Assembly: GCA_037962975.1 (NCBI GenBank)
Contig: CM075673.1
Coordinates: 161,034,667-161,098,666, forward strand
Direction of reading: 5' to 3'
Length of the DNA: 64,000 nucleotides
Source: Clitoria ternatea
Taxonomy: Eukaryota > Streptophyta > Magnoliopsida > Fabales > Fabaceae
Below the pieces are notes generated by a model that searched no databases, was not told where the DNA came from, and worked only from the letters and a program-made list of their open reading frames with translations. Positions 35,000-46,311 of the stretch are shown here, piece after piece. Position 1 is the stretch's first letter. Each line of letters opens with the position of its first letter. The translations under genes and the position numbers were made by a program.

Positions 35000-35699
35000 C
35001 TTCAAAACATACAACACACATAGCCAGAAAGTTAGCGTTAGGGGATTACCGTCGAAAGAGAGATAGCGGTGGAGACAAAGCTGATGAGAGCCGAACACAG
35101 ACCACGTGTAAAGTGTGTTGGTCTGCATGACAAAGTTGATTGTTAACAGTGTTAATCAAAGTTCCCAACATTCAACTAGTTTCCATAATGACGTTTCTAA
35201 AGATGTAATAGCTAATAATGTAATAACTTTTAGCTTTACAACTTACTAAAAAAGGAAAAACAGAAAAACTGAATCCTAACTATCTTTAGTTTTAACGTTA
35301 GTTTTAAAGTGTACCAATTTTACAAGAGCACATTTAACGTTAGTTTTGAAGTGTACCAATTTTAACGTTAGTTTCAAAGTGTACCAATTTGAAGTGTGCC
35401 AACCGATCCAAATATTGCTAATCTATTTACTCTATTCAACCACAAAATTATATATAATAATATTCCCTAATAACATGTAATTGAGTTATTTTAAAGACAA
35501 ACACATACAACAGTATACCAATAGTTATATCAGACAATGGAGTTGTAAAATTGGAACCATGAACATCCGCAGAAGACCTCGCAGGAGTAAAATTTTCAAT
35601 TACAAACCATGAAAAGACCAGGTTATGTATGTCTTATTTGCAAGTTAACAAAATGAGTCACAAAGGTATATTTTAAAACAATAATAAAAATGAGTGATG
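35000..35699. other. Upstream region of element A, possible alternative exon
   Basis: On the minus strand, a stretch ending near 35051 in GACG/GTAATC could be an exon and 5' splice site (35052-35110). The rest is AT-rich with repeated TTAACGTTAGTTT(T/C)AAAGTGTACCAATTT phrases (35291-35400). Nothing else supported. Confidence 0.3.
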
Positions 35700-37445
35700 A
35701 GAGAGAGGTATGGTAAGGGCAATGGCAAGTGATGCAGCCGAGGAAGAGTCATCAGAACAGATTGGCACAATGAACATTGGGACAAGGCACAGATACTTGA
35801 GGAGGGGAGTCTTTATCGTTATTAGAAGGGGTCAATATCATTCTACTTCAATAATTTTCCAAACAGTTGCCATGAAGAACATTTGTGGTGGGAGTTCTCA
35901 AAAATAGGGCGAGCATGGGATGTGATCATACCAAGATGGAGGAAGGGGCGCGGACACATGTTTGGATTTCTTTGATTCTCATAGGTGTCAAACATTGGTG
36001 ACTTAGAAAGGACCCTAAACACAATTTGGATTGATACGTATAAATTACATGTGTATCAATCGATACATGGTGCAGAGGGAGATTTACGATGACAGGCTAA
36101 CAACTAACGTAAGGAAATGAATCAGAGGTGGTGGGTACAAAAGGGTACAGTGGAGAAGAAAGAAAGATAAAGTTATGTTGATGTAGTGAAACCGACAAGT
36201 AGGAAAATTTTTAGTAGTCAATCAAGGATGCAAGGGATGAGCAAAAGGGTGAGCCTTGGTTTGACTTGGAGTACAAATCTAAGGCTGAATAAAGTGAGTG
36301 GCTGAGGGGATGCTATGTTGGGACTTTACAAGACAAGAACCTGGTTTTCTCCATTCAAGAGATTATGAAGTTTGAAGGGATCTGGTCAATTCATGCAATT
36401 CCTATGGTAGGAGATCGTATATTGTTAAAGCCAATTGCGGAGGAGGATATAGCAGGATTGGTGGCAGAGTTGAAACCTTTCTTTGAAACTTGGTTCTGTC
36501 ACATAAAGGAATGAAGTCCAAGTGATTTTGCTAATTCACGGTTTACATGGGTCAGATGCCAAGGGATTCCGCTGCAGGTATAGAATGAGAGATTTTTCTG
36601 ATACATTGTGGGTACGTTTGGAGCGTTTATGCAAATAGATTATAAAAGTGAGCAAAGATTAAGACTTGACAATGCACGGATCCTTGTTCAAACACAAACA
36701 CTGAACTTGATAAATGAAACAACAAGTGTGAAAATTAATGGGATAATTTTTCAAGTAAGATTGGTGGAGGAACCATTTGCAACTACTCTACCAATCTATG
36801 GTGGCTATGGACAAAATGGGGACAAGGAAGCAGGTCGAATCTAATCGGAGTGACTGTTTATACAATTCAGATTTTTCACATAATATGCATGAGGATGAGG
36901 AATTAGATAACGCAATTCAAGGTGTAATTAAGGATTTGGTGGGCGATTATGAATGTGAGGGAAAAGACGGTACTGGGCAGAATTTGAATCATACTGTTGG
37001 CATGGAATTCAAAAATGTAGACGGATGAAATTTACGTGCAAAATCATGTCCACCGTTGCCTTCTGTTTATGTGGGCCTGAATTCTGTGGGTTGTGCAACA
37101 GTTAACCGATTGAATTATGGAAACAAAATTATGGGAAGAGGCACGAGGAGCACGTCAGGTTTGCATGGGCCCATGCACATGAGTAATATAATTACGCGCG
37201 GGGGGTGGGCTCTATGAGGACATGTCAGCTTACGATGCATGGGAGGAATGTCAGCGCAAAACGGAGAGTAGAGTCGTCGGTAATGAGGTGACATCATCAG
37301 ATAGGCTAATTATGGGGGAAATGAGGTTAAATTTCGATAAAGGATTGGTGGAAGATCATGAACAACAGCGCATGAAATAAGGTGAAAATGACATGGGGCC
37401 TCAAAATATGGAGGAGTCGGAGACAACAGTGAAAGGAATGTTAGT
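35700..37445 (+). pseudogene. L1-type LINE ORF1 ruin (DUF4283 / zinc-knuckle type)
   Basis: The plus strand in changing frames reads LVAELKPFFETWF, SRFTWVRCQGIPLQV, VGTFGAFMQIDYKSEQRLRL, DNARILVQTQTLNLINE and IIFQVRLVEE (36450-36790), the DUF4283 region of plant LINE ORF1 proteins. Numerous stops and frameshifts. Acidic and glycine-rich remnants follow to about 37020. No ORF2 or poly(A) end is visible before the Athila insertion at 37551. It sits inside element A's presumed first intron. Confidence 0.65.
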
Positions 37446-37550
37446 TAAATTTTTGGGTCCATAAATTCAAATGAATTATTATCCAAGTCCAATTCACAGT
37501 TGCTTGAAGAGTAGAGTCAGTCCGAATGGATCGTGTATGACATGGGACAG

Positions 37551-39460
37551 TGATGCTAAAATCCTGAGTCATTAATTTGATATGAAAATCTTAGTAAAAC
37601 AAAATATGACATTCGAATTTACACTTTGGCAAGCGCTCCAGTCGTTAAAATTGTAGTGTATTTGATCGTCCCACAGGGATTGTGGTAAGTACCTCAATCT
37701 AGGACTAGTACAAGCTGAACCAACACGAAATACAAGTAGTTCATTCAGTTTTTATGATTTCAATGTTTTCTAGTTGTTTTTGGTATTTTCAGAAACAGAG
37801 TTAAGATGAATGTGAAAAGTGATTTAAAGAAAACAAGTCAGGATTGCTTCGGTTCACAATTTCCTCAAGAAACATACAAATAAGTATAATCGAACTTCAC
37901 AATCTAGAGGACAATCCGCTTGTGGTTATTCCCTAATTCCTTAGGTGAAAAACACTAATTCTTAAGCAATGAACCTTAATTCCTTAAGTGCTTGATTAAC
38001 CTAAGAATCTAATGCGAAATTGGAGGTTGAACTCTAACTATTCACCTAAATTGATTAGGCCTGAACTAGTTAGAAAGCTGGAAGTTACCTAAGCTTCAGC
38101 CATGATTCCTCACTGGTGAAGTTCTTCATCGATTCTGGATTTGTCAATCCAGCAGTTCTGCTCCACTCCTCAGCTTGTTCGCCTCAGGATCTAGAAGCCG
38201 ATCTACTTGCTCACAGCTTCAAGACTCCATTGCTAACCTTCGCAATCCCAACCTTAGGGATTTAGTACCCCATTGACTTCGGTTCCATCGAAGGATTGTG
38301 GAACGTCATGGAGGAGAGGATTAGAGAGAGAAAAATGTGTAGTGAGATGTTCGAAGTGTGTAATAAATGTTCTTTGTTCTGTTATTTCGTCTCTGTGTAT
38401 GCGTGTCCTTCTTACATAATATGTACAACCTATATATATGTTTTTACCTAACTTAACTAACTTAACTAATAACTTAGAAGACTTAAGTTAACGACTAAAC
38501 TACTAGTTACACAGTTTACAGAGTAACCAACTAATTACAGCTCAACTCTTAATAGGATCCAGCTCAGCCTTAGCTAATTTACAGCACAGCACCAGCTAAT
38601 TGACAGTTCACTACTTAAGTTACTAAGGTTGCAGCAGTGGAGAAGAAGGCAATGGAAGCGGAAACAGTACTGCACCAGGTGTGTGTTGTTGGAGGGAAGA
38701 AACAGGGTTTAAGTTACTACTTTTTCGCTTCAGCTGCTGGGTTTTCGCTTGAGCTGATTAACTCTCGCTTGGGCGAGCTCGAAATTGCACTGCAGTGTGG
38801 CTTTCTCGTGTAAGCGTTATGGCGAAGCTTGGGCGAATTGAAAATATGTAATGCAGAATGGCTTTCTCGCTCAAGCGTGATAGAGTAGCTTAGGCGAAAG
38901 GTGATGTTTTGAGGTCACACTTGAGCGTAGGCTTGCTTGAACTAATTTTTGACCTTCGCTTGAGCGAATTTAACTCCCGCTTGAGCGAGTTGATTATTCA
39001 ATCGGTATTCTGCAGTTGGCGCTCGGGTTCTTCATACAATATTCCGAGTCCTTGTTCTCTTTTGGAGTCAGTGTCTTTGAAGTCTCACTCAGTCGGTCTT
39101 TGGACTCCTTTCAGTCGGTTTTATGAAGTCTCACTCGGATTTTTCCAAATCTCGCTCGGCTTTTGTAATTTTCACTCGGATTTGTCTTCTTTTCTCAAGT
39201 ACGCCCTGTTCCTGCACCATTAAACAGCTAATTGCCAAGCATTTATACGCTGGCTGCTTAGTGAATTTATAAATACTTTAAAATTCCTTAACTAATTAAT
39301 ATTTTCAATCGTTTTTTTACATAAATGAAGTACTTTTGAAATTCATAACTAAAACACGAATTGTTATCAAATTATTAAATAATACTAACAAACTAAACAA
39401 TAATTACTGAATAATGTTAAATAAATAGGTGAAATAATTAAGTCTTTTCAAGACTTATCA
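37551..39460 (-). repeat. 3' LTR of Athila 1
   Basis: 1,910 bp, TG...CA. It holds ACTTAACTAACTTAACT repeats (38450-38470), an array of TCGCTTGAGCGA-like palindromes (38730-39000) and a cluster of TCACTCGG/CTCGCTCGG phrases (39080-39180). Open frames in it are not genes. Confidence 0.96.
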
Positions 39461-39496
39461 CATCCCCAAACTTAAATCTTGCTTGTCCTCAAGCAA
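39461..39496 (-). promoter_or_regulatory. Polypurine tract and adjoining hairpin of Athila 1
   Basis: On the minus strand AAGTTTGGGGATG abuts the 3' LTR, the expected start site for plus-strand DNA synthesis. Next to it TTGCTTGTCCTCAAGCAA (39479-39496) is a perfect 7-bp-stem, 4-nt-loop hairpin. The same 18 bases occur at the same place in Athila 2 (61568-61585). Confidence 0.8.
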
Positions 39497-40210
39497 TTAT
39501 TCAGATTAATTAACTAACAAGTTGTTATCTAACACAATCAACCTTTCCTTAACTTAGTTCATGCTATAATTATTGAATACCGATCATGCTTTCTTCTCGT
39601 AAATTCTGAAAATACAATAACTTACACCTCCTTTGGGAAACAAACTGTTGATGTTTTCCTCACTGGGTCGGTGTTTCACTCTTCTCTCGGTGTATGGGTT
39701 AAATAAAATGCACTCATCACCTGCATACTTGTTAGATAAACATAGGCTTGCAACAGTTCTACACGTCATGTCATATGCCAACACAATCAGATCAGTAAGG
39801 GCTTTTTAAGCTTATAATGAGGTTGGGCTACAGGCTCAATTATTGTTTTTCCGAGTCATAGATAGGTTACAAGATGTATCCACTGATGCCTTGCCTTAAT
39901 TTTTAACTTAGTTGCTTCTACTAACAACTCTCTTAACTTTTCCGACTGAATGTTACTTAATAACTCGTGCTGTTTTGCACCTTCTTTTTCTTTTAGTCCT
40001 TCGGACTTTTCCTTTCCTTTTCTTTCTTTTCTTTCCATCTTTTCCGATCGAATTTTTTTCTTGTGGTGCTTTGCACCTCTTTTTCTTTTCTGACTTTATT
40101 CATTTTTATTTTTTCTCTCGGCTTTGCCTTTCTTCCTTTTTATTTTTCTATATATTCATCCATAATTAAGGTCGGAGTGTGTCCTTAATTACTGTTAGGC
40201 ACACTCTTCA

Positions 40211-40613
40211 TCCCCAAACTTAGAGATTGCTAGTCCCTAGCAATAAGCAAAAATCAAGTAATTCACCAGTGGAACATCCAGGGTACTCTAGTCGGGTTTT
40301 TCTTAGATAAATAGGCTTGTAACGTTAGGTATTTAAAACAAATAAAAGGGTCTCAGGCTCAATTATAATTATTGGGTGAAAGGATGATTAATAGATTAGG
40401 AAGGCTATTTTTGGCCCTGGCTGAATAAACAAAGAAGGCCTTCATCATTTCCGATTGGTTGACATACAACAATTAGCAAGCACTGAGGCAAATTCTGTCT
40501 CACTAACTAGCATGCAAGCTCACTCGGAAAAGAATAATACAGGCTCAAAAGCTATGAATATAATAGTTAATCAGCCAGTCATGTCCCCAAACTTAATGTA
40601 AGATCATACATTC
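40211..40613 (-). repeat. Two further CCCCAAACTT-plus-hairpin modules in Athila 1
   Basis: CCCCAAACTT at 40212-40221 is followed by ATTGCTAGTCCCTAGCAAT (8-bp stem, 40226-40244). CCCCAAACTT at 40585-40594 is followed by AATGTA...TACATT (6-bp stem, 40595-40612). Together with the terminal tract there are three copies of the purine-tract-plus-hairpin layout within 1.2 kb. Confidence 0.7.
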
Positions 40614-41049
40614 AGATTGCTAACTAGCATGTCGAGTAAATAATTTAATTAAAGATGAAAAATTGTTATAGGCAGGGATCATGAGTTAAGCAAAAACCGA
40701 TTAATTAATTTATCCGACTGAAGCTTAAGAATTAGCAACTTTAAGTTATTAAGGTGGATTTGAAATATAATTAATAGATTGATCAAATAAGGAATCGGAA
40801 TATCAAATCAGGAGTCAGAGTACTAGAATACTTCCCTTTTTACCTGGCTGGCAGTGCCTGGAAAGCAATTACTCAGGCTGTCATGCACGCATTTACAGAT
40901 ACAAGGGAAACAAAATAAATAAAAGGGAACAACTGAATAAAAACATAAATTTCATGACAACCAAAGGAAATATTCACTGTTTAGGAAAACATTAAACTTA
41001 AGTTAAGTCATTACATCAACATGGCATAATAACACTACTGAGCAATAAG

Positions 41050-41574
41050 TCAATTATCCAAAACTTCATGCTCTTTGTTCTGTTCTGGAGAGGAAGGGGG
41101 ATCAGCTGCCAGGGGTACGTCCTCAGAGGGGATAATGAATCCAATGGAGGCCAACCATGCATCTCTATCAGGTGGGATCCCCATTTCTGTTGTATGTGCT
41201 ACCCTCAGTTTGGTGGCAATTTTCCTAAGCATGAGGTCATGGCTCAAAACTCGATCATAGATTCCAAGTTGCATCTTCTTCATGGCCTGCAATTCCTGCA
41301 ACACCATAGAAATGTCAGAAGAAGAAGAACCGGTTCCTGCTGATTGCCTGGGACGTTCTGGTTCTGTGGCTTTAAACTTCATGGCACAGTTTTCAACAGC
41401 CTTAACACTTTCAACCTCCGGTGATTCATTTTCCTCACTCGTAGGGGATACATTCCTTCGAACCAGAGGAGATACATCCCGTTGCTCCTGACTTCGACTA
41501 GGTACATGTACAGACGAATCAGATAAAGTAATGGTTGCCACTTCTCTTTCGTTATCTATTTGTTTCCTTCGCAC
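41050..41574 (-). pseudogene. Athila ORF3 (env-like position) C-terminal remnant
   Basis: 174 residues, open, on the element's coding strand between pol and the 3' LTR. It has a Ser/Glu-rich first half (VPSRSQEQRDVSPLVRR, ENESPEVESV), then SSSDISMVLQELQAMKKMQ, a helical stretch, and an acidic tail. The position is that of the third ORF of Athila elements. Its N-terminal domain, seen intact-looking in Athila 2 (62858-64000), is missing here, replaced upstream by low-complexity DNA. No proven function; I would not call it an envelope protein. Confidence 0.5.
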
Positions 41575-41984
41575 ACTTCCTTCTGCAAAATTTGGTCTAG
41601 GTTTCTACAGAAGTCTTTATGATCTTCTTTTCATGATTAATGATAAAAGAATGATGATAACCAACCTAAGTAAACAAAAATAAGAATAGCAAGCCAACAG
41701 AAAGACAGCTAACCAAAACTGTGAGATGCATGGCTTGTGAACAGTGGAAAACAATAACAATGAACAAGAAGATAATAAACATGAACTTACAAATGCATGA
41801 AATAAGTGAAAGAAGTGGAAAGGTGATACCTTTCTTAGAAACCAGAAAATGTCTTTACGTCTTCAGCCCAAGTTTAGCATAGGTACAGAGGGTTGGAAGC
41901 TGAAAGGGTTTTTTATATTGTTGAATTCAATTTTCAAGAAACGCGTAAATGTGTTCCAGCTTTAATTATTACTTTATCATAATA

Positions 41985-42100
41985 TATATGTATTACTATT
42001 ATTATTATTATTTTTATTTTGTTTATTATTTATTTTATTTATTTATTTATTTATTTATATTTTATTATTATTATTTTTATTATTATTATTTTTTAAATAT
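41985..42100. repeat. TTA/ATTT microsatellite tract
   Basis: Runs of ATT and ATTT over about 115 bp inside Athila 1. Open frames across it are artefacts. Confidence 0.9.
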
Positions 42101-42179
42101 TAAAATACTCAAATACTGGATGGGTAGAAGATCGAGTAAGAGTGGGATGATAGCAATGTAATGCCAAATGGACATAAGA

Positions 42180-43450
42180 GAATGGAAGATGACTAAATGA
42201 ACAGACGATAAGACAGAATGGGCAAATGAAAACTATAAATAAATGAATGAGCGAAAGAATAGATGAATGAAATAGAGCGTATAAGAAACGAGTGAACCAC
42301 TATAGTGAAGTACGAGTGAATCGAGAAGCGGATAATAAAAGAAACGAATGGAAGTATGAATGAATGAAGGAATACCGAGTAAATGAATAATGAGTGAAAA
42401 GAGTGGAAGATTGTAAAGGAAGAGATTGCGTAAATGAGTGAAAAGAACGAAACGATAATGACTGAGTGAGTATGGAGAAAGATACCGAGTGATAAAAATC
42501 TGAGAAATGAAGAACGAGTCGGAAGAGTAAACAAAACAACAATTGCAGAGAAGGAATGAGTAAATGGAAGAACCGATGAATAACAGACGAACGGAAAACT
42601 GAAAGTAAAGCTAAAGGAATGAAACAAGAAGTGGAATGGCGCCCGAGTGAACTGAGGAATGAGTGGATTGAGGGTAGGTGAGAAAATCAAGTAGATGAAA
42701 GAATAAATGAACAAAATGACTGAGAATATTCCGAGTGGAGATGAGTAAAGGGTATACCGATCGGATGAACGAGTAGAAGAAACCGAATGAAAGAGGAACT
42801 GAGTGATGAGTGAGTGAGAAAATTATAGAGAAATGGATGAAGGAATGAAGAAGAAAAAGTAGATTGAAAGAACAAGTGAATAAAACACGGAATGAAAAGG
42901 GTACTGAGTGAATGAATACCGAGTGGATCATAGAACGAGGGAAAGAATAAAGAATGAATGCAACGAGTAAGATAATGAATGGACGAGTGAACAATTGCAA
43001 TGAAATACGAGTGAATAGAGCAGCGAATGGGAGAAAGAACGAATGAAAGTAAGGCCGAGTGAAAGAAAGAACGAGTGGAGGAACAAACGAGAGAATGATT
43101 GACCGAGTGAATGGAGAAATCGAATGACAGAAGTGAAAGAGGCCAAGATGGAGAAACGAGTGGATAAGTGAAAGTGACCGAATAAATGAAAAACGAGTGG
43201 ACGAAGAACCGAAAAAAATGAGGTGAAAAACGGAAGTCAGAATATAATGAAGTGGAAGAGTAAGAAAGAAGAGTGAAAAGTGAACGACTGTGGAAAGATC
43301 CGAGTGAACGGAGTACCGAGTGGAAGAAACCGAATACTAGAGAAAGCCGAGTGGATGAATGAAAAACCGAAAGACCGCGTGAATATGAGACTAATGGATA
43401 CAATACTGATTGTGATGAGTGAGGAATCCGAGTGATAAAAAGCCGACTGA
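42180..43450. repeat. 1.27-kb degenerate GAATGA/GAGTGA tract in Athila 1
   Basis: Nearly the whole stretch is built from GAATGA, GAGTGAA, ACCGAGTGA and GAGTGGA words with no fixed period. It lacks stop codons on the minus strand because its complement is rich in TCA/TTC/CAT, so long Ser/Phe/His open frames (for example 42687-43403) appear; I do not accept them as genes. It lies between pol and ORF3. Confidence 0.7.
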
Positions 43451-43619
43451 AATAAGTTGCTTTTCACCATCTGACCTGTTCATTACATCAACGATCAGAA
43501 ATCCTTCAAAGTCTTTCTTTTATTCGCATCAGAATTTGAAATTTTATTGAAAAATGACGAGTGAAGTTCAATCGGGAAGAAGGGTTAAAAATAAGTAACA
43601 GTTATCCGAGTGTACTATT

Positions 43620-43710
43620 TTCACTCAAACTCAGTAAGTTTTCGCTTAAGTGTGAAACAACAACCAGCAGTGTCTCGCCTAAGCTACAAGTGCTTCGCCT
43701 GAGCGAAAAT
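43620..43710. repeat. CGCYTRAGCG palindrome-like cluster at the 3' side of Athila 1 pol
   Basis: TTCGCTTAAGTG, TCTCGCCTAAGC and TTCGCCTGAGCGAA occur within about 70 bp, resembling the palindromes in the LTRs. Confidence 0.6.
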
Positions 43711-43878
43711 AGAAGAATCTAGCTCAGATTTCCTTCTTCAACTTCACAAACTTCATTTATTAGATCTTTAGTTTTTCTTTTTATTCATTCTGACTCAAAT
43801 TTCAAAACAAAATAATCGGAAGATAGGGCTGCCTCCCTAGAGCGCTTCTTTAAGGTCACTAGCTTGACCTTATTGCAT

Positions 43879-46311
43879 CTACGAAGATGCCTTCAGTAAC
43901 AAGGAGGTTTTCTGCCTATCAAACTCTCTTCCAAAGTAGAGTTTGAGTCGCTGGCCATTCACCTTAAAAATCCGATCGGTAGTCGGGTCTTTCAGCTCAA
44001 CCGCTCCATGAGGAAAAACCTCATTTACAGTAAAAGGCCCTGACCACTTGGATCTAAGTTTTCCAGGGAAGAGTTTTAGTCGGGAATTGAATAACAAAAC
44101 CTGATCACCCTTCTGAAACTCTTTCTTATTAATTCGCTTATCGTGCCATTTCTTTGTTTTCTCCTTATAAATGGAGGCACTTTGATAAGCGTTGAGTCGG
44201 AACTCCTCTAATTCATGGAGTTTCAAAACTCTTTCCTCCTGAGATTGGTCACAGTCCATGTTTAATAGCTTTGTGGCCCACCACGCCTTGTGTTCCAACT
44301 CCACAGGGAGATGACAAGCCTTACCGTATACTAATTGATACGGGGACATGCCAATCAGAGTTTTGAAAGCTGTTCGGTAAGCCCACAATGCATCATCTAA
44401 TTTTACCGACCAATCTTTTCTAGATTTTCCGACCACTTTCTCTAAGATTCTTTTGATTTCTCTATTTGACAGCTCGACTTGTCCACAAGTTTGTGGATGG
44501 TAAGGAGTTGATATCTTATGTAACACCTCATAGTGACGCAGGGCTTTTTCCATTATCTTATTGCAAAAATGTGAACCCCCATCACTAATAATTACTCTCG
44601 GAACTCCAAACCTAGAGAAAATATTCTTCTTGATGAACCTAAGCACCACCTGTGCATCATTGGTTCTGGTCGGAATTGCCTCCACCCATTTGGAGACATA
44701 ATCTACAGCAACAAGAATATATTCGTTGGAGAACGACTTAGGAAAGGGTCCCATAAAGTCGATACCCCAAACGTCAAATAATTCCACAATTAGAATGTTT
44801 GTCAAAGGCATGCCAGCCTTAGCAGAGAGACCTCTGCTCCTTTGACATTTATCACACCTTTTGACATATTCTTTAGCATCTTGAAAGATAGTTGGCCAAT
44901 AAAAGCCACTCTGTAAGATTTTTGCTGCTGTGCGGGAGGCACCATGATGACCTCCATAATAGGAGTCCTGGCAATGCCACAAGAGCCTTTCTTGCTCGGA
45001 TTCAGGCACACACCGCCTGATTAATCCATCTACTTCTATTTTAAACAGAAATGGATCATCCCAAATGAAGTTTTTACTATCATGAAAGAATTTTTTTCTC
45101 ATTTGGGATGTCCAACCATCAGGTACTACTGAGGCACTTTTAAAGTTGGCCATATCAGCATACCATGGCCCGGTGATAATTGCCATCAACTTCTCGTCTG
45201 GAAATTCTTCTTTTATTAAGACAGAATCCGACTCACCTTCCAGACGAGACAGTTGGTCGGCAACTGAGTTCTCTACTCCCTTTTTATCTCGTATTTCTAA
45301 ATCAAATTCTTGGAGTAACAGAACCCACCTGATCAGTCTCGGTTTAGACTCTTTCTTAGCTAGTAAATACTTGATTGCCGAGTGGTCTGTATATACAATA
45401 ACCTTGGCCCCAATCAAGTAAGCACGAAACTTATCAAATGCATACACCACAGCAAGCATTTCTTTTTCAGTAGTGGTGTAATGTATTTGATCTTCGTTCA
45501 ACACCTTACTAGCATAATAAATTACATGAGTCAATTTTCCTACTTTCTGACCCAGTACAGCTCCGACTGCGAAGTCACTTGCATCACACATTAATTCAAA
45601 CGGTAAAGACCAATCAGGTGCTGCAAGGATCGGAGCTGAAATCAGACTTTGTTTCAATTTTTCAAAAGCCTTGACATAGTTTTCATTAAATGCAAATACA
45701 TGATCTTTCACAAGTAAGTCAGTCAGAGGCTTAGCTATTTTTGAAAAATCTTTAATGAACCTTCTATAAAAGCCAGCACATCCTAGAAAACTTCTCACTC
45801 CTTTCACATTGATTGGAGGAGAAAGTTTTTCAATAATTTCAATCTTGGCTCGGTCCACTTGAATGCCCTCAGCGGAGATTTTGTGGCCAAGGACTATCCC
45901 TTCCTTAACCATAAAATGGCATTTTTCCCAGTTAAGGATGAGGTTAGTTTCTTGGCATCTCACCAGCACCTTAGAAAGGTTACTGAGGCATGAATCAAAA
46001 TTACTCCCAAATACCGAGAAGTCATCCATAAACACTTCAATGAATTTTTCCACCATATCCCCAAAAATTGCCAGCATGCACCTTTGAAAGGTTGCTGGAG
46101 CGTTGCACAGCCCGAACGGCATGCGCCTATATGTAAAAATTCCATAAGGACAGGTGAATGCAGTCTTTTCTTGGTCTTTTGGGTCAACCACAATTTGGTT
46201 ATAACCCGAGTACCCATCAAGAAAACAATAGTACTCATGCCTTGATAACCTCTCGAGCATTTGGTCAACAAATGGCAGGGGGAAATGGTCTTTCCGAGTG
46301 AAGTCATTCAT
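43879..46311 (-). pseudogene. Athila 1 pol: RT (most), RNase H, integrase
   Basis: 810 residues open on the minus strand. RT: FGLCNAPATFQRCM and the catalytic FMDDFSVFG box (about 73-105). RNase H: MCDASDFAVGAVLGQ (about 250) and TTTEKEMLAVVYAFDKFRAY (about 285). Integrase: HHCC zinc finger (GHHGASRTAA through CDKCQRS, about 455-495), catalytic core with GIDFMGPFPKS, ISDGGSHFCN and YHPQTCGQVELSNREIKR (about 520-625), and a C-terminal region with W-S-G-P-F (about 755). These would copy RNA to DNA and insert it. The first RT motifs are in the preceding frame, which ends at 46308 just after CIDYR, so a frameshift separates them and this is not a complete start. Confidence 0.92.

Noticed and set aside
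38909..39223. 104-residue open frame, nearly identical at 50751-51065
   Set aside because: It is inside both LTRs of Athila 1; the duplication reflects the LTR pair and not a conserved gene.
42193..43470. Long Ser/Phe/His-rich open frames on the minus strand (up to 238 residues)
   Set aside because: They come from a stop-poor GAATGA/GAGTGA simple-sequence tract and have no domain, start context or conservation signal.
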